64,000 bases of DNA from Bacillus sp. ISL-37. GTDB lineage: Bacteria > Bacillota > Bacilli > Bacillales > Cytobacillaceae. The notes beneath the pieces were generated by a model. It was not told the origin of the DNA, ran no database searches, and saw only the letters and a program-made list of their open reading frames with translations. Below are positions 9,163 to 16,837 of this stretch, piece after piece. The DNA is taken from positions 1 to 64,000 of the forward strand of contig NZ_JAGGQL010000039.1 of assembly GCF_018613315.1 (NCBI RefSeq), in the 5' to 3' direction. Made by a program: the position numbers and the translations under genes. Each line of letters opens with the position of its first letter. Position 1 is the stretch's first letter.

Positions 9163-9586
9163 AGAACCTGCCCTTTCCAATCTGGATCATCAACTTGTAT
9201 TTTTTCGAACCTGCAGTGACATATATAGACCCGAAGCTATCAATGTTCCCATCCGGCATGTAGTGAAATAATAGATTCATCGTCCCTTTTTTCAACTTGA
9301 TTTCGGATGAATAATGTCTCTGGGCCAAATACGGAGCAGCATAATCCGTTCCGCGGATATAGTAATAATTATTTTCCGGCATGATATGGACAGTAATTGT
9401 TTCTTGATGGGAAATCGCATATTGCTGGCTGTATAGAAGGTCGGATTTTAATTGTGAAAAGAAAAGATCCTTCTCAAGCATGTCCTTATGCGGTGAAAAC
9501 AGGAAGGCTGATGTGAGGGAAAGCATTAGGAAGGCTGAAAGCACAATCAGCATTTCGACCATTGTAAAACCGCCAGAGTGGTTCAT
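9146..9586 (-). CDS. comGD: Competence pseudopilin ComGD
   Basis: Type II-like pseudopilin, 146 residues, with a very short leader: MNHSGGFTMVEMLIVLSAFLML, cleavage after Gly6. A hydrophobic helix of about 20 residues is followed by a globular region containing SDLLYSQQYAISHQETITVH, characteristic of ComGD/GspH-like proteins. The ATG overlaps the comGC stop as an ATGA junction, and the 3' end overlaps comGE. It is part of the contiguous, tightly overlapped comG operon. Confidence 0.93.
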   Translation of the reverse strand: MNHSGGFTMVEMLIVLSAFLMLSLTSAFLFSPHKDMLEKDLFFSQLKSDLLYSQQYAISHQETITVHIMPENNYYYIRGTDYAAPYLAQRHYSSEIKLKKGTMNLLFHYMPDGNIDSFGSIYVTAGSKKYKLMIQIGKGRFYVLEE

Positions 9587-9909
9587 GAGCCAGAGTCGGT
9601 GCTAGCCGACTTCTTCTGCACCACCACACCATCTACAATTTCTATTAGGGTTCCATCTGGACAAGCGGCATCTGCACTTTTTAAGTATCCACCACTATGA
9701 AGCTCGGCGAAGGTAGGAGTAACTTTTTTATCAATTTTATACGCCTGTACCTGCGCCTCGACCATTTTCATATAAGCCTCGCAGCCCTTCTTATTAATAT
9801 TAGAACTATGTGAAGATATATTGGGGACTGTAATGATAAGAAGAACGGAGATAACGAGCAAAACAATCATCATTTCTATTAAAGTAAAACCCTTTTGATT
9901 TTTCATCAT
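9583..9909 (-). CDS. comGC: Major competence pseudopilin ComGC
   Basis: Main subunit of the transformation pilus. The prepilin motif NQKGFTLIEMMIVLLVISVLLIITVPN is complete, with Glu at +5 of the mature protein. Two cysteines (KKGCEAY, AACPDG) match the intramolecular disulphide known for ComGC. The start is ATG 9909 or the adjacent ATG 9906, since AAAGGAGAA lies just upstream. A longer frame beginning at 9933 would give an implausible leader and lacks a ribosome site. It is 35 bp downstream of comGB. Confidence 0.95.
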   Translation of the reverse strand: MMKNQKGFTLIEMMIVLLVISVLLIITVPNISSHSSNINKKGCEAYMKMVEAQVQAYKIDKKVTPTFAELHSGGYLKSADAACPDGTLIEIVDGVVVQKKSASTDSGS

Positions 9910-9944
9910 GTATTCTCCTTTATTTTTCCGCATTAAGAAAATGA

Positions 9945-10976
9945 TTAAATCCCTTTCATCATTTGGAACATCGGCAACAAGATGGCTAGATACAGTGAAA
10001 CCACAAGCAGGCCAATGAAGCTGTACAAAATGGGCTGCACTGTTTTCAGCGCTTTTTCCGTTTTTTCTTCGAGTTCTTTCAGACAGTGCCTGCTATAAAA
10101 ATAAAGCTCCTGGTCCAACTTGCCATTCTTTTGTCCATGCCTGATGATCCTCGACAGCTCTTCTTCAAAAAACGGGTACTCTCCCACTGCTCTGTCAAAA
10201 TCCTGCCCAGCAGCCAGCTTCGAAATCAAGTCCTTTCCTATTTCACTTGAAAAAGGTTCATGGAGATTTTGCTCGAACACCTTCAATGCAGCAAGCACTG
10301 AAAGGCCACCAGAAAACAAATAGCTTAACTGAACCGAGAAATAGTGTGAGTAAAAAAGCCTGAAAAATTTGCCTGCAAACGGCAGCTTTACAAGATTCAT
10401 TTTTTGTTTGAGTGGGTGAAGGTTCTTAAAGCTAATGATGTAGTATAAGACAAGAAATGTAGTGAGACTAAGAAGAAAATAGAGTGTGAAAGGAAGGATA
10501 TTGGCTGCCGCCGCGATGGTTTCCATAAAGATATTGGGGGCAAGATCCATGTCTGTAAAAAGTGAATTGAATTTCGGCAGTAAAATTCTATTCACGAAAA
10601 AAAATAAAATGAACGTAAGCAATACTAGAAATATTGGATATGCGGCAAGCCTTTTTAATCTCTGGTAGTCGGCTTCCCGCTTAAGGACCATGTCGCTGCC
10701 CTCTGTTAAGGTACGAGCCAGTCCACCATGCTGCTCGGCAAAGTAAACATAGCTGACCAGGTCCTTTTTAAATTTCAATTCTGCAAGAATCAAATATAAG
10801 GGAAATCCCTCACGCAGCTTTTCAAGGCTTCTTTTAACCTCCTCTTTCCTTTTCTTTTCCAAATAAAAAGTCATGGATTCAATCGCTTCCGCCAAAGAAT
10901 AACCTCGCGACAGCAGTTCCCCACTCCTTTTGAGGAACCGGGCCTGTTCAGCGACAGGCCACTTACTCTCCATCAT
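9945..10976 (-). CDS. comGB: Competence polytopic membrane protein ComGB
   Basis: Inner-membrane platform protein of the competence pilus, GspF/PilC family. Three hydrophobic segments are visible (AYPIFLVLLTFILFFFVN, the stretch around PFTLYFLLSLTTFLVLYYII, and the C-terminal LYSFIGLLVVSLYLAILLPMFQMM), giving the usual T2SSF duplicated fold. The ATG pair at 10976/10973 is chosen because AGAGGTGGG lies 7 nt upstream. A start at 11042 would add 22 unlikely residues overlapping comGA. It overlaps the end of comGA by 14 bp. Confidence 0.93.
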   Translation of the reverse strand: MMESKWPVAEQARFLKRSGELLSRGYSLAEAIESMTFYLEKKRKEEVKRSLEKLREGFPLYLILAELKFKKDLVSYVYFAEQHGGLARTLTEGSDMVLKREADYQRLKRLAAYPIFLVLLTFILFFFVNRILLPKFNSLFTDMDLAPNIFMETIAAAANILPFTLYFLLSLTTFLVLYYIISFKNLHPLKQKMNLVKLPFAGKFFRLFYSHYFSVQLSYLFSGGLSVLAALKVFEQNLHEPFSSEIGKDLISKLAAGQDFDRAVGEYPFFEEELSRIIRHGQKNGKLDQELYFYSRHCLKELEEKTEKALKTVQPILYSFIGLLVVSLYLAILLPMFQMMKGI

Positions 10977-12033
10977 TGAGAACCCACCTCTGGTATTCTG
11001 ATTCCTTGATGAACCCCAGGGCGATGCCTTTACGAATTGCATCTTTGAGAGTTTTATAATGATAGCTCTGGAGCTCCCCTCTTGCTTCCTTCAGTACCGC
11101 AGATAAATCCTTTCCCGTAAGGATTTCGAAAACATTTCCCCTTTTACCGCTGCCTGATGAAAAGCAAAATGGCGAGCAAGTCCCCTCGCAGTAAGGGCAA
11201 GTCAATTCAACGAGTCTCTGTGCCGTTACTGCAATCAGTGTCTGTTCAATCTCAAGCCAATTAATCCCGAATTCAATCAGCCTGTAAATCGCTCCTCTGG
11301 CATCCCTCGTATGCATTGTCGTCAGGACCAAGTGTCCTGTCAGCGAGGCTCTTATAGCCGTTTCAGCCGTCTCTTTATCCCGTATTTCCCCAACCATAAT
11401 AATATCTGGATCATGCCGCAGGATTGCTTTCAGTCCAGCAGAATATGAAATTCCGGCCCGTTCATTGACCTGGACCTGCAGCACTGTGTCACTCGGTTTT
11501 TCAATTGGATCTTCTAGCGTAATGACATTGCGATTCACCAAATCCGAGGTTTCAGAAAGCATGGAATATAATGTTGTCGTTTTACCGCTCCCTGTTGGAC
11601 CAGTAAAAATGATCAAGCCATGTGCGTGTTTTAATAGGGAAATCAGTTTTTTTGATGTGGATGGGAATAATGAAATTTGGTATGAAGGAGTTTGGTTTTG
11701 TTCGGGAAGGAGACGAATGACCATACTTTCGCTCTGGTAGGCTGGAAGCGTGGAGATTCTTAAGCCTATCTTCATTTCTTGATACTGATAGGTAAAAGCA
11801 CCACTTTGAGGCCGTCTTTTTTCACCAATATCCATTGAAGCTGTGAATTTGAAGTGGGAAATGAGCCGCTCACAATCAGCTTGTTCAAGCGTGTACCGGG
11901 GAAGCAGCTGATTGCCAAGCCTGAATTTAATCAGTGTGTCTTTCTCGCGAGGGATAATATGAATGTCCGACGCTCCACTTCTTAAAGCATCTTTCAAGAC
12001 ATTATCCGCTAGCTGTTCAATTGATTTAACAAT
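10963..12033 (-). CDS. comGA: Competence traffic ATPase ComGA, apparent ATT start
   Basis: Cytoplasmic secretion ATPase that powers assembly of the transformation pilus. GASDIHIIPRE opens the conserved part, followed by Walker A GPTGSGKTTTLYSM, the Asp box LEDPIE, Walker B-like DPDIIMVGEIRD and the His box TGHLVLTTMHTRD. A CPYCEGTCSPFC cluster suggests the zinc motif known in type II secretion ATPases. Homology begins at about VKSIEQLADNVLKDA. A strong AAAAAGGTGG lies 9 nt before ATT at 12033. The nearest canonical start, ATG 12141, has no ribosome site and would prepend 36 basic residues that look like translated leader. Start is therefore probably ATT. Confidence 0.93.
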   Translation of the reverse strand: MVKSIEQLADNVLKDALRSGASDIHIIPREKDTLIKFRLGNQLLPRYTLEQADCERLISHFKFTASMDIGEKRRPQSGAFTYQYQEMKIGLRISTLPAYQSESMVIRLLPEQNQTPSYQISLFPSTSKKLISLLKHAHGLIIFTGPTGSGKTTTLYSMLSETSDLVNRNVITLEDPIEKPSDTVLQVQVNERAGISYSAGLKAILRHDPDIIMVGEIRDKETAETAIRASLTGHLVLTTMHTRDARGAIYRLIEFGINWLEIEQTLIAVTAQRLVELTCPYCEGTCSPFCFSSGSGKRGNVFEILTGKDLSAVLKEARGELQSYHYKTLKDAIRKGIALGFIKESEYQRWVLNDGE

Positions 12034-12174
12034 AAGGATGCACCACCTTTTTCGGTTATAAAAAGAGATTTCGCCACAATCCTTTTGTTTCCTGCGAAAA
12101 ATCCGGCTTAAATGTGTATAAAAAGTGACAATTCTATTCATAATAACTACCGTAACGTCAGCAAGTCATATTAT

Positions 12175-12246
12175 TGGGCTATAGCCAAGCGGTAAGGCAA
12201 CGGACTTTGACTCCGTCATGCGTTGGTTCGAATCCAGCTAGCCCAG
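12175..12246 (+). tRNA. tRNA-Gln (TTG)
   Basis: Acceptor stem TGGGCTA / TAGCCCA, D arm with AGCGGTAAGGC, anticodon arm CGGACTTTGACTCCG reading anticodon TTG, and T arm GTTGGTTCGAATCCAGC. CCA is not encoded; the next bases are CTACTG. A hairpin terminator follows immediately. The gene is divergent from comGA. Confidence 0.96.
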
Positions 12247-12252
12247 CTACTG

Positions 12253-12282
12253 AAAAAACGGAAGCCTCTGCTTCCGTTTTTT
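12253..12282. terminator. Bidirectional terminator between tRNA-Gln and mgsR
   Basis: Stem AAAAAACGGAAGC / GCTTCCGTTTTTT with a 4-nt loop. A and T runs on both sides make it usable from either strand. It lies 2 bp from the mgsR stop codon. Confidence 0.9.
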
Positions 12283-12284
12283 CG

Positions 12285-12638
12285 CTATCTCGAGATCTTT
12301 TTCAAGGCATCTGGGTTAAATCCAACAATCAGCTTTTTGCCATCTGTCAAGATTGGCCGTCTAAGCAGTTTCGGTTCCTCAATGACAAGTTTGATTACTT
12401 CTGAAAGTGGGAGATCTTCCATATCTACTCCCAAATTTTTATAAGTTTTTCCCCTTGTTGCAAGCAGTTCATCAAAGCCTTCAGTCGTCAGCGATAAAAT
12501 CTGCAGCAATTCATTTTTTGATGGAGTATCTTTGAACATGTGACGTTCATTGAATTTCACGCTGTTTGAAATCAGCCACTTTTTTGTTTTACGGCATGAA
12601 GTACAGCTTGGATATGAATAAAACGTCAGCTCTTCCAT
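12285..12638 (-). CDS. mgsR: Spx/MgsR family transcriptional regulator
   Basis: ArsC-like fold protein of 117 residues with the redox pair in SCTSCRKTKKW (Cys12 and Cys15). The family RPIL segment is present near the C-terminus (LLRRPILTDGKKLIVGFN). Spx-group proteins bind the RNA polymerase alpha C-terminal domain, and the CxxC acts as a thiol switch. In B. subtilis the gene in this neighbourhood (yqgZ) is mgsR, a modulator of part of the SigB regulon, and the assignment rests on family plus position. GCCAGGAGGTTAA upstream of the ATG is a good ribosome site. Confidence 0.88.
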   Translation of the reverse strand: MEELTFYSYPSCTSCRKTKKWLISNSVKFNERHMFKDTPSKNELLQILSLTTEGFDELLATRGKTYKNLGVDMEDLPLSEVIKLVIEEPKLLRRPILTDGKKLIVGFNPDALKKISR

Positions 12639-12831
12639 TAAGTTAACCTCCTGGCGATCAAAATTAGCTTATATACGTATTGTATAACTCTTGTATAACA
12701 TTTGTATACTATTTTGTCATCATTTCGCCATTTAGTTGTGAACATTTTCTAAACATATAGTGTAAACAGTGTAAACCTTATTTTCCCCTGTATTATAATG
12801 AAAGCAAATTAGTGGTCTGAGGTGAACTAAG

Positions 12832-13533
12832 GTGGAGCAAACATTAAAAATTACAAGTGTTTTGTCTGACCCAACGCGTTATTATATTTATCAATACATC
12901 ACAAAAAGACATAAGGATGTTACCGTACAGGAAATCGCCGACAATTTTGATATCCATCCAAATGTGGCAAGGCTGCATTTATCGAAACTTGAAGATGTGA
13001 ACATGCTGATTTCAGAAACAAAAAAGACTGGCAAAGGGGGACGTCCAAGCAGACTGTACAGACTGTCCGATGAAGTGATCCAGCTTCACTTCCCATTCCG
13101 CGATTATCAGCTATTGTCTAAAATCGCGATGACAACAATGATGTCTCTTGGAGAAGCAGGAAAGAAAGCATTGTACTTGACAGGAAAACGTTTCGGGGAA
13201 GAACTGATTGAACAAGAAGTATCCCGACACTCACATATGTCAGCTGAAATGACGTTTGAGCATAAACTGAACTCAATCAAGAATGCTGCGACTCTTGCTG
13301 GTTTTTATCCTGAATTCGAACCTAACAGCGAAAAGACTAAGATTTACTTCCAGATCTTCAACTGCCCTTTCAAGGAAGTGGCAATGGAGCATACAGAAAC
13401 AGTGTGCAATATGCATTATGAATTCTTGCGCGGTATGTTCGAATCACTGTTTGGTGAGATCGAACTGATCGAAAAAGAAAACATGTTCACAGGCTGTGAC
13501 TCTTGTTCATATCAAGCTGTTATTGCACAATAA
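12832..13533 (+). CDS. SufR-like helix-turn-helix regulator with C-terminal cysteines
   Basis: A 233-residue protein with an N-terminal winged helix (VTVQEIADNFDIHPNVARLHLSKLEDVNML, residues 30-59) and a glycine-rich wing (KTGKGGRPSRLYRL). The C-terminal domain carries four cysteines: CPF at 178, C192, and GCDSCSY (C222, C225). This layout resembles the predicted regulators grouped with SufR, where such cysteines hold an iron-sulphur cluster. The match is by eye. GTG start with GAGGTG nearby; a TATAAT-like -10 lies at 12794. It is monocistronic and divergent from mgsR. The target is unknown. Confidence 0.85.
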   Translation: MEQTLKITSVLSDPTRYYIYQYITKRHKDVTVQEIADNFDIHPNVARLHLSKLEDVNMLISETKKTGKGGRPSRLYRLSDEVIQLHFPFRDYQLLSKIAMTTMMSLGEAGKKALYLTGKRFGEELIEQEVSRHSHMSAEMTFEHKLNSIKNAATLAGFYPEFEPNSEKTKIYFQIFNCPFKEVAMEHTETVCNMHYEFLRGMFESLFGEIELIEKENMFTGCDSCSYQAVIAQ

Positions 13534-13612
13534 TCAATCCTTGTTTACTTTTTACTCCACTTTACTTTATAATATGATAGTGATGGACTTGTAGGGTAAA
13601 GGAGGGATATCT

Positions 13613-13858
13613 TTGGATCGTATGTACAGAGTTTTAGGATTCTGGACGGGAATCTTTGCTGTCATGTTTTTCTTAGGTGACATGTATACGACGTCCTTGA
13701 TTTTCTTTGGTCAAACTGGATTTTTCTTGCTTTTAAGTTACTTGAAACTGTCTGAGCGTATGTACATTTACGTCTTCGGCGCATACTTAACGATTTTCTT
13801 TGCTGGGTTTACTTACTGGTCAACATTTATGATGCCATTAGGTGGAACTGGACATTGA
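13613..13858 (+). CDS. YqgY-type small membrane protein (DUF2626)
   Basis: An 81-residue protein with a TTG start (TTGGATCGTATG) behind GGAGGG. It is almost entirely hydrophobic with three probable membrane segments (VLGFWTGIFAVMFFLGDM, TSLIFFGQTGFFLLLSYL, YIYVFGAYLTIFFAGFTYW) and a short tail. The sequence and position fit the YqgY/DUF2626 family conserved in Bacillus; its function is unknown. It sits about 80 bp behind the SufR-like regulator and is closed by its own terminator. Confidence 0.88.
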   Translation: MDRMYRVLGFWTGIFAVMFFLGDMYTTSLIFFGQTGFFLLLSYLKLSERMYIYVFGAYLTIFFAGFTYWSTFMMPLGGTGH

Positions 13859-13877
13859 TCAATTGTTACGCTCAAAT

Positions 13878-13909
13878 AAAAAAAGCGATGTTTATACATC
13901 GCTTTTTTT
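13878..13909. terminator. Bidirectional terminator between convergent genes
   Basis: Stem AAAAAGCGATG / CATCGCTTTTT around TTTATA, followed by a long T run. It serves the DUF2626 gene on the plus strand and probably the methyltransferase on the minus strand. Confidence 0.92.
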
Positions 13910-13925
13910 ATTTTCCACGCGTATA

Positions 13926-15017
13926 TTAAAATAATTTACCAGCAGTGTGATCAAGACCCTTTCCCTGAACAACGACATCAAAGGACTGGCTGATCCCCCC
14001 TGGCAAAATCAGACTCCGGATCGCGCGATTCCGCTTACTTGCTTCAGAAAACGGATTGGGGTCATTGTGTTCTGCAAGCTCTTCTAATATGCCAGCAGCC
14101 ATAAGGAACTCATCCTGCCTCATTTTTTGTACGAAGTTCAGACTGTATTTTTCACCGATTATTTTAAGGGCATCAAAATGCACATGACTGGTAATATCCA
14201 TCTTTCCCGGATGCTGCAAAACGTCATGATGCATCTGGTGCTGGTAATATCCCCTTAAGCTTCCTCGCCTGCGCGATGGGTGCATCCATTCTTCTTTCGT
14301 GTATCCGTAATCTACAGTCACCATGAGGCCTTTCGTTAAGGTATCAGAGATAGATTCAATGAACGGTTCAAAGGCAAGCGGAATCTCAATCCTTTGCCCT
14401 TCTGCCAGTTCAAGTTCTTGGTCATTTAAAAAAGCGGTAATCCGATCATCCGTGACCGGAACCATGATTTCTTTTAGTTGTCCATTTTCATGGCCTACGA
14501 ACACTTCTCTCACAATACCCTCGCTTTTTTCGACGACATGGACAGGGAAAGCATCAAATAATTCATTCGAAAAAATCAACCCTTCTTTCATGCCTGTATC
14601 TGCAAATGTACTACCGTAAAGTATCTTAACATCTTCTAGACCGTTCAACTCAGCTTTCTGCAGCTTTCGATGATAAGGGCTGGCTTCAACGATACAGTAT
14701 GTTAGCCTCTCATCATTCAAGTCTTTCCAACCCTGAATAAATGCGCGTGCAAACCGACCATTCCCAGCTCCTATTTCACAAACAGATGGCGGCAGGCCAA
14801 GGTTTCTAGAATGTTTCGCAAACCATTTGCCTATCAATTTGCCAAATACATCTGATACATTGCTGGTTGTATAAAAGTCCCCTTCTTTCCCTATTTTTTG
14901 GCGTTCCTTTATGTAATAACCTTCCTCCGGGTGATAAAGTGTAAGTTCCATATACTCAGCATATGAGATCATTTTTTCCGGGGAAGCGTCAATAATCTGT
15001 CTAATAATTTCTTTCAT
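13926..15017 (-). CDS. MidA/NDUFAF7-family SAM-dependent methyltransferase
   Basis: A 363-residue protein of the COG1565 group. The SAM-binding glycine motif is VCEIGAGNGRFARAF (about residue 83), preceded by the family signature GDFYTTSNVSDVFGKLIGKW. SNELFDAFPVHVV is the conserved NELxDA segment, and VTVDYGYTKEEWMHPSRRRGSLRGYYQH matches the DYG and RG-rich block of the family. In mitochondria the homologue methylates an arginine in complex I. The bacterial substrate is not known, and most Firmicutes lack such a complex I. It stands alone, with a short divergent gap to a putative small RNA. Confidence 0.9.
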   Translation of the reverse strand: MKEIIRQIIDASPEKMISYAEYMELTLYHPEEGYYIKERQKIGKEGDFYTTSNVSDVFGKLIGKWFAKHSRNLGLPPSVCEIGAGNGRFARAFIQGWKDLNDERLTYCIVEASPYHRKLQKAELNGLEDVKILYGSTFADTGMKEGLIFSNELFDAFPVHVVEKSEGIVREVFVGHENGQLKEIMVPVTDDRITAFLNDQELELAEGQRIEIPLAFEPFIESISDTLTKGLMVTVDYGYTKEEWMHPSRRRGSLRGYYQHQMHHDVLQHPGKMDITSHVHFDALKIIGEKYSLNFVQKMRQDEFLMAAGILEELAEHNDPNPFSEASKRNRAIRSLILPGGISQSFDVVVQGKGLDHTAGKLF

Positions 15018-15047
15018 AATAACTCCTTGAAAAAAAAGTTTTCACTA

Positions 15048-15076
15048 TTGACATAGTGTTTTTGTTATTATATTGT
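15048..15076 (+). promoter_or_regulatory. SigA-type promoter overlapped by an inverted repeat
   Basis: TTGACA (15048-15053), 17 bp, TATTGT (15071-15076). The -35 lies inside CACTATTGACATAGTG (arms CACTAT / ATAGTG at 15043-15058), a probable operator. The promoter points away from the methyltransferase into a stretch with no open frame but with a strong terminator. Confidence 0.7.
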
Positions 15077-15082
15077 TTTAGT

Positions 15083-15172
15083 AGTAGCTTAACTATATCC
15101 CCTCCCATGATATGAATAGAACATCCCCCAGGAAAGCCCTTCTCTTTGAGAAGGGCTTTCCTTGTTCTGCTA
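15083..15172 (+). ncRNA. Putative C-rich trans-acting small RNA
   Basis: Predicted transcript of about 80-90 nt from the promoter at 15048 to a terminator with a 14-bp perfect stem (GGAAAGCCCTTCTC / GAGAAGGGCTTTCC, loop TTT). Two unpaired C-rich motifs precede the stem: TATCCCCTCCCATG and ACATCCCCC. Both are complementary to strong Shine-Dalgarno sites, as in the C-rich Firmicute RNAs FsrA and RsaE/RoxS. No start codon with a ribosome site is present. The terminator T run is interrupted (TTGTTCTGC). I cannot name the RNA; Rfam matching would decide. Confidence 0.55.
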
Positions 15173-15178
15173 CCTTTT

Positions 15179-15814
15179 TTAAAATCCGTTTAAAAAAGGA
15201 TTCGAATCCATCTCTAAACCAATGGAGGTTGTAGGTCCGTGTCCAGGAAGAACCTCTGTTTGTTCTGGCAATGACAGGAGCTTTTCATGGATGCTTCTGA
15301 TTAGTTGATTATGGTTTCCACCCGGCAAATCCGTCCTTCCGATGCTTCCATTAAATAGTGCGTCTCCTGCCAGGACAAACTCTGCTTCAGGAAAGTAGAT
15401 CGATATACTCCCTGGAGAATGCCCCGGTGTTTCAAATACTTCGAACTCAAAACTGCCAATTGACATTGCACCTTCATCCTTGATCAAATGGTCAGCAGGA
15501 CGCGCTTTGATTGGCTCGTTAAGCATAAAATGCTTTGAACCATTCAAAGAAGGGTCTGTTAGCCAATCCTTTTCTTTTTCATGAATATATACCTTGATTC
15601 CGTACTTATCTCTTATTCTATCCACTGCCCCGATATGATCGAAATGAGCATGAGTGAGCACAATTGCTTCTGGCTTCAATTCTAGCTGTTCAAGCACTGT
15701 TGCCAGCTTTCTCGGATTATCGCCAGGATCCACAATTAGGCATGATTGGTTTTCATCATAGACAATATAACAATTTGTTTGTAACGGACCTAGGGGAATC
15801 TGTTTCCATTTCAT
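15179..15814 (-). CDS. MBL-fold metallo-hydrolase, YqgX type (glyoxalase II-like)
   Basis: Metallo-beta-lactamase fold hydrolase of 212 residues. The metal motif is THAHFDHIGAVD (HxHxDH), then GHSPGSIS, LAGDALF and the late His in LPGHGPTTSIGLE. This set is that of glyoxalase II-like proteins and YqgX of B. subtilis. Size and motif spacing fit hydroxyacylglutathione or bacillithiol-conjugate hydrolases, but the substrate cannot be read from the sequence. The ATG at 15814 is preferred to an in-frame TTG three bases upstream, with GGAGG 8 nt away. Confidence 0.92.
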   Translation of the reverse strand: MKWKQIPLGPLQTNCYIVYDENQSCLIVDPGDNPRKLATVLEQLELKPEAIVLTHAHFDHIGAVDRIRDKYGIKVYIHEKEKDWLTDPSLNGSKHFMLNEPIKARPADHLIKDEGAMSIGSFEFEVFETPGHSPGSISIYFPEAEFVLAGDALFNGSIGRTDLPGGNHNQLIRSIHEKLLSLPEQTEVLPGHGPTTSIGLEMDSNPFLNGF

Positions 15815-15992
15815 CAAAATAGCCTCCAGCTTCTAGTGGTATTATTAATACATTTATTTTACACTATTGTCAGGCAAGTTTTAAGGATTGCGATAGAAAA
15901 GCTCATGTACCTTGTTGAGCAGACCCAAAGGATAAGATTTTAAAGTCACAATTAATTAGTTTTGTACATCCCGGCACAGAGGAGGCTGCTAA

Positions 15993-16457
15993 GTGCAAAT
16001 TTTCATTGGAATCGAAGCCAACCCTTTACTTTCGGAACTGCCTGACTTTGACCAGTTTCTACAATCAACTGCACCTCCGCTTCTAATTCATGAAAATATT
16101 TATATTTATCACGATCCACAAATAGCAGATGTAGCTTCAGATTTGCTGTCGGAAGCAGATCTCCTTGAAGAAATGCATCAATTGATAAAAACAGAAGGAA
16201 AAGCGGGAGAAGATTTTTACGATTATGGCTTTCAAACCGGTGCCGATGTTTTTCTATTTGCGAACGATTTGTCAGCCTTCAGATTTACAGGTGGCATCAA
16301 AGTTCAGACTGAAATGGCTCTCTTACAGCTGGAAGAACATCTTGTGTTTACGACTGTTGAAGGTATTTATTTTACCATAGACCATTATACTGAACTGGTA
16401 TTGGGTATAGTAAAGGCATATGAGGTGAAAGTTGAGTTTTTAGACCTCGACAAATGA
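15993..16457 (+). CDS. Hypothetical protein
   Basis: A 154-residue acidic soluble protein that I do not recognise. The GTG start (GTGCAAATTTTC) follows GAGGAGG. It shows an alternating pattern of short strands and helices (FRFTGGIKVQTEMALLQLEEHLVFTTVEGIYFTIDHYT) and no catalytic motif, cysteine or membrane segment. It lies between the MBL hydrolase (divergent) and the small DUF2759 gene (130 bp downstream, same strand). Codon use looks like its neighbours. Confidence 0.75.
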   Translation: MQIFIGIEANPLLSELPDFDQFLQSTAPPLLIHENIYIYHDPQIADVASDLLSEADLLEEMHQLIKTEGKAGEDFYDYGFQTGADVFLFANDLSAFRFTGGIKVQTEMALLQLEEHLVFTTVEGIYFTIDHYTELVLGIVKAYEVKVEFLDLDK

Positions 16458-16586
16458 TGTAAAAAAATATAAAATATAAAACGAGTGTATGCTTGTCATT
16501 ACATAACAGGCTGCCGCCTATATTTCATTCAAACTTTTTTAACAAACAGGCTTTATGTCTGCCTAATTTATGAAGGGGGCTTTTTC

Positions 16587-16760
16587 ATGGGTTTTGCGAT
16601 TATTTGCGCTTTAATTACACTGCTTGCCGGCTATGCAACATTTTCGGCACTTAAAAACAAAAACATTCTTGGAATCGTGTTTGGTGGAGGAACATTCTTG
16701 GTTCTTGGCTGGTTCACAGTCATGACAATCCTTACCTCCGGATTCCCAACACCCCATTAA
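16587..16760 (+). CDS. YqgW-type small membrane protein (DUF2759)
   Basis: A 57-residue protein beginning MGFAIICALITLLAGYATFSALKNKN, with two hydrophobic segments separated by a short Lys/Asn turn and ending in TSGFPTPH. GAAGGGGGC lies 8 nt before ATG 16587. A longer frame from 16485 has no ribosome site. Sequence and place fit the DUF2759/YqgW family of unknown function. A strong terminator follows 10 bp after the stop. Confidence 0.85.
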   Translation: MGFAIICALITLLAGYATFSALKNKNILGIVFGGGTFLVLGWFTVMTILTSGFPTPH

Positions 16761-16770
16761 TACGAAACAC

Positions 16771-16802
16771 AAAAAAGACCACCCTTTGCAGGTGGTCTTT
16801 TT
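16771..16802 (+). terminator. Terminator behind the DUF2759 gene
   Basis: Stem AAAAAAGACCACC / GGTGGTCTTTTTT with loop CTTTGCA. Confidence 0.9.
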
Positions 16803-16837
16803 CGTTTATATTTTAGAAACTTTTTGTACTAAGATTA

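Noticed and set aside
12080-12150. ComK boxes (AAAA-N5-TTTT pairs) upstream of comGA
   Set aside because: Only degenerate half sites (AATT-N5-TTTT and TTAA-N5-ATTT) could be found, not enough to claim an operator.
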